Source of the DNA: Pseudomonas sp. HOU2
Lineage (GTDB): Bacteria; Pseudomonadota; Gammaproteobacteria; Pseudomonadales; Pseudomonadaceae
DNA: 64,000 nt
Direction of reading: 5' to 3'
Assembly (NCBI RefSeq): GCF_040729435.1
Contig: NZ_CP160398.1
Span: forward strand, 1,054,001 to 1,118,000
Below, piece after piece: positions 63,632 through 64,000 of this stretch; positions within the stretch are counted from its first letter, which is position 1, and every line of letters starts with the position of its first letter. Made by a program: the position numbers and the translations under genes. The notes beneath the pieces were generated by a model. The model saw only the letters and a list, made by a program, of their open reading frames with translations, searched no databases and was not told where the DNA came from.

Positions 63632-64000
63632 GCGGGTTTGAACGCCTGTACGTCGGACATGGTTGGAATGGAAGGTTGTGCGCCGGCCCGGGTCACAGAC
63701 AGCGCTGCAGCGACTTGCCCGTACCGGATCGCCTCGGCCTCGGATTTGCCACTGGCGAGCGCCGCAGCAAAACCGCCAACAAAGGTATCGCCGGCGGCGG
63801 TGGTATCGACGGCCTTCACTTTCGGCGCCGGGAAATGCTCGAAACCTTTGCCATTGGCAAACAGTGAACCTTGCGCACCGAGGGTAATGATGACCTTGCC
63901 CGCGCCCATTACGATCAACTGGTTGGCAGCGCTTTCTGCGGTTTCCAGCGAATCGACCGACATCCCGCTCAACGCAGTGGCTTCGCTTTCGTTGGGGATC
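63628..64000 (-). CDS. rbsK: Ribokinase (partial, N-terminus outside window)
   Basis: The visible C-terminal part (about 123 codons, open to the window edge) contains [19 protein letters not shown] and the PfkB-family catalytic/anion-hole motif [17 protein letters not shown]. The edge sequence reads [13 protein letters not shown], as in ribokinases. It phosphorylates ribose to ribose-5-phosphate. It is the upstream gene in the rbsK-rbsD-nucleoside hydrolase run; the operon start is not in this window. Confidence 0.95.
   Translation of the reverse strand, partial: IPNESEATALSGMSVDSLETAESAANQLIVMGAGKVIITLGAQGSLFANGKGFEHFPAPKVKAVDTTAAGDTFVGGFAAALASGKSEAEAIRYGQVAAALSVTRAGAQPSIPTMSDVQAFKPA

Overview
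The window looks like a chromosomal segment of a fluorescent Pseudomonas (P. fluorescens group). The basis is the GC-rich codon use, the conserved order thrS-infC-rpmI-rplT-pheS-pheT-ihfA-merR-tRNA-Pro, an ATT start codon for infC, and many Pseudomonas-type REP/REPIN palindromes between genes. No rRNA, CRISPR array, intact insertion sequence or intact prophage was seen.

Layout. (1) 1-3.4 kb, minus strand: an export-type ABC system (ATPase, FtsX/MacB-like permease, AttH/CrtC-like lipoprotein cut by the window edge), followed by a 109-bp tandem REPIN array. (2) 3.8-24.7 kb: a large exopolysaccharide locus. A divergent membrane sulfatase-fold transferase faces a run of 17 plus-strand genes, mostly overlapping: UDP-glucose dehydrogenase and UDP-uronate epimerase (acidic precursors), initiating phosphoglycosyl transferase, split Wzc-type co-polymerase with a lysine-less kinase-like partner, Wza-type lipoprotein, one GT4 and two GT2 transferases, Wzy, Wzx, two unrelated deacetylases, a secreted glycosidase-like protein and three acyltransferase-like proteins, two of them paralogues. 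Together these make a complete Wzx/Wzy-dependent pathway for a uronic-acid-containing, deacetylated and probably acylated polymer. (3) 25-48 kb: ordinary accessory metabolism and regulation. It holds a methyltransferase, a LysR/esterase pair, an MscS channel with a cyclic-nucleotide-binding tail, a four-gene hydrolase/amidohydrolase/ABM/DoxX operon, two convergent winged-helix-ATPase regulators, a GlxA-type regulator beside a pirin, a LysR/quinone oxidoreductase pair, a lipase-like hydrolase and an ABC exporter. (4) 48.3-52.2 kb: small unknown genes and a decayed lambda-like prophage tail module next to tRNA-Pro. It includes pieces of gpI and gpJ, the gpJ piece being joined in frame to an internal fragment of glmS. 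(5) 52.3-59.7 kb: the translation operon thrS-infC-rpmI-rplT-pheST-ihfA-merR. (6) 60-64 kb: a small secreted protein, a cold-shock protein, an I78-type inhibitor lipoprotein, small unknowns, and a ribonucleoside/ribose salvage operon (rbsK-rbsD-nucleoside hydrolase) cut by the window edge.

The best candidates for something not well described are the polysaccharide locus, with its kinase-dead-looking regulator and duplicated acyltransferases, and the gpJ-glmS chimera in the prophage scar. All calls are from reading the sequence; no database search was run.
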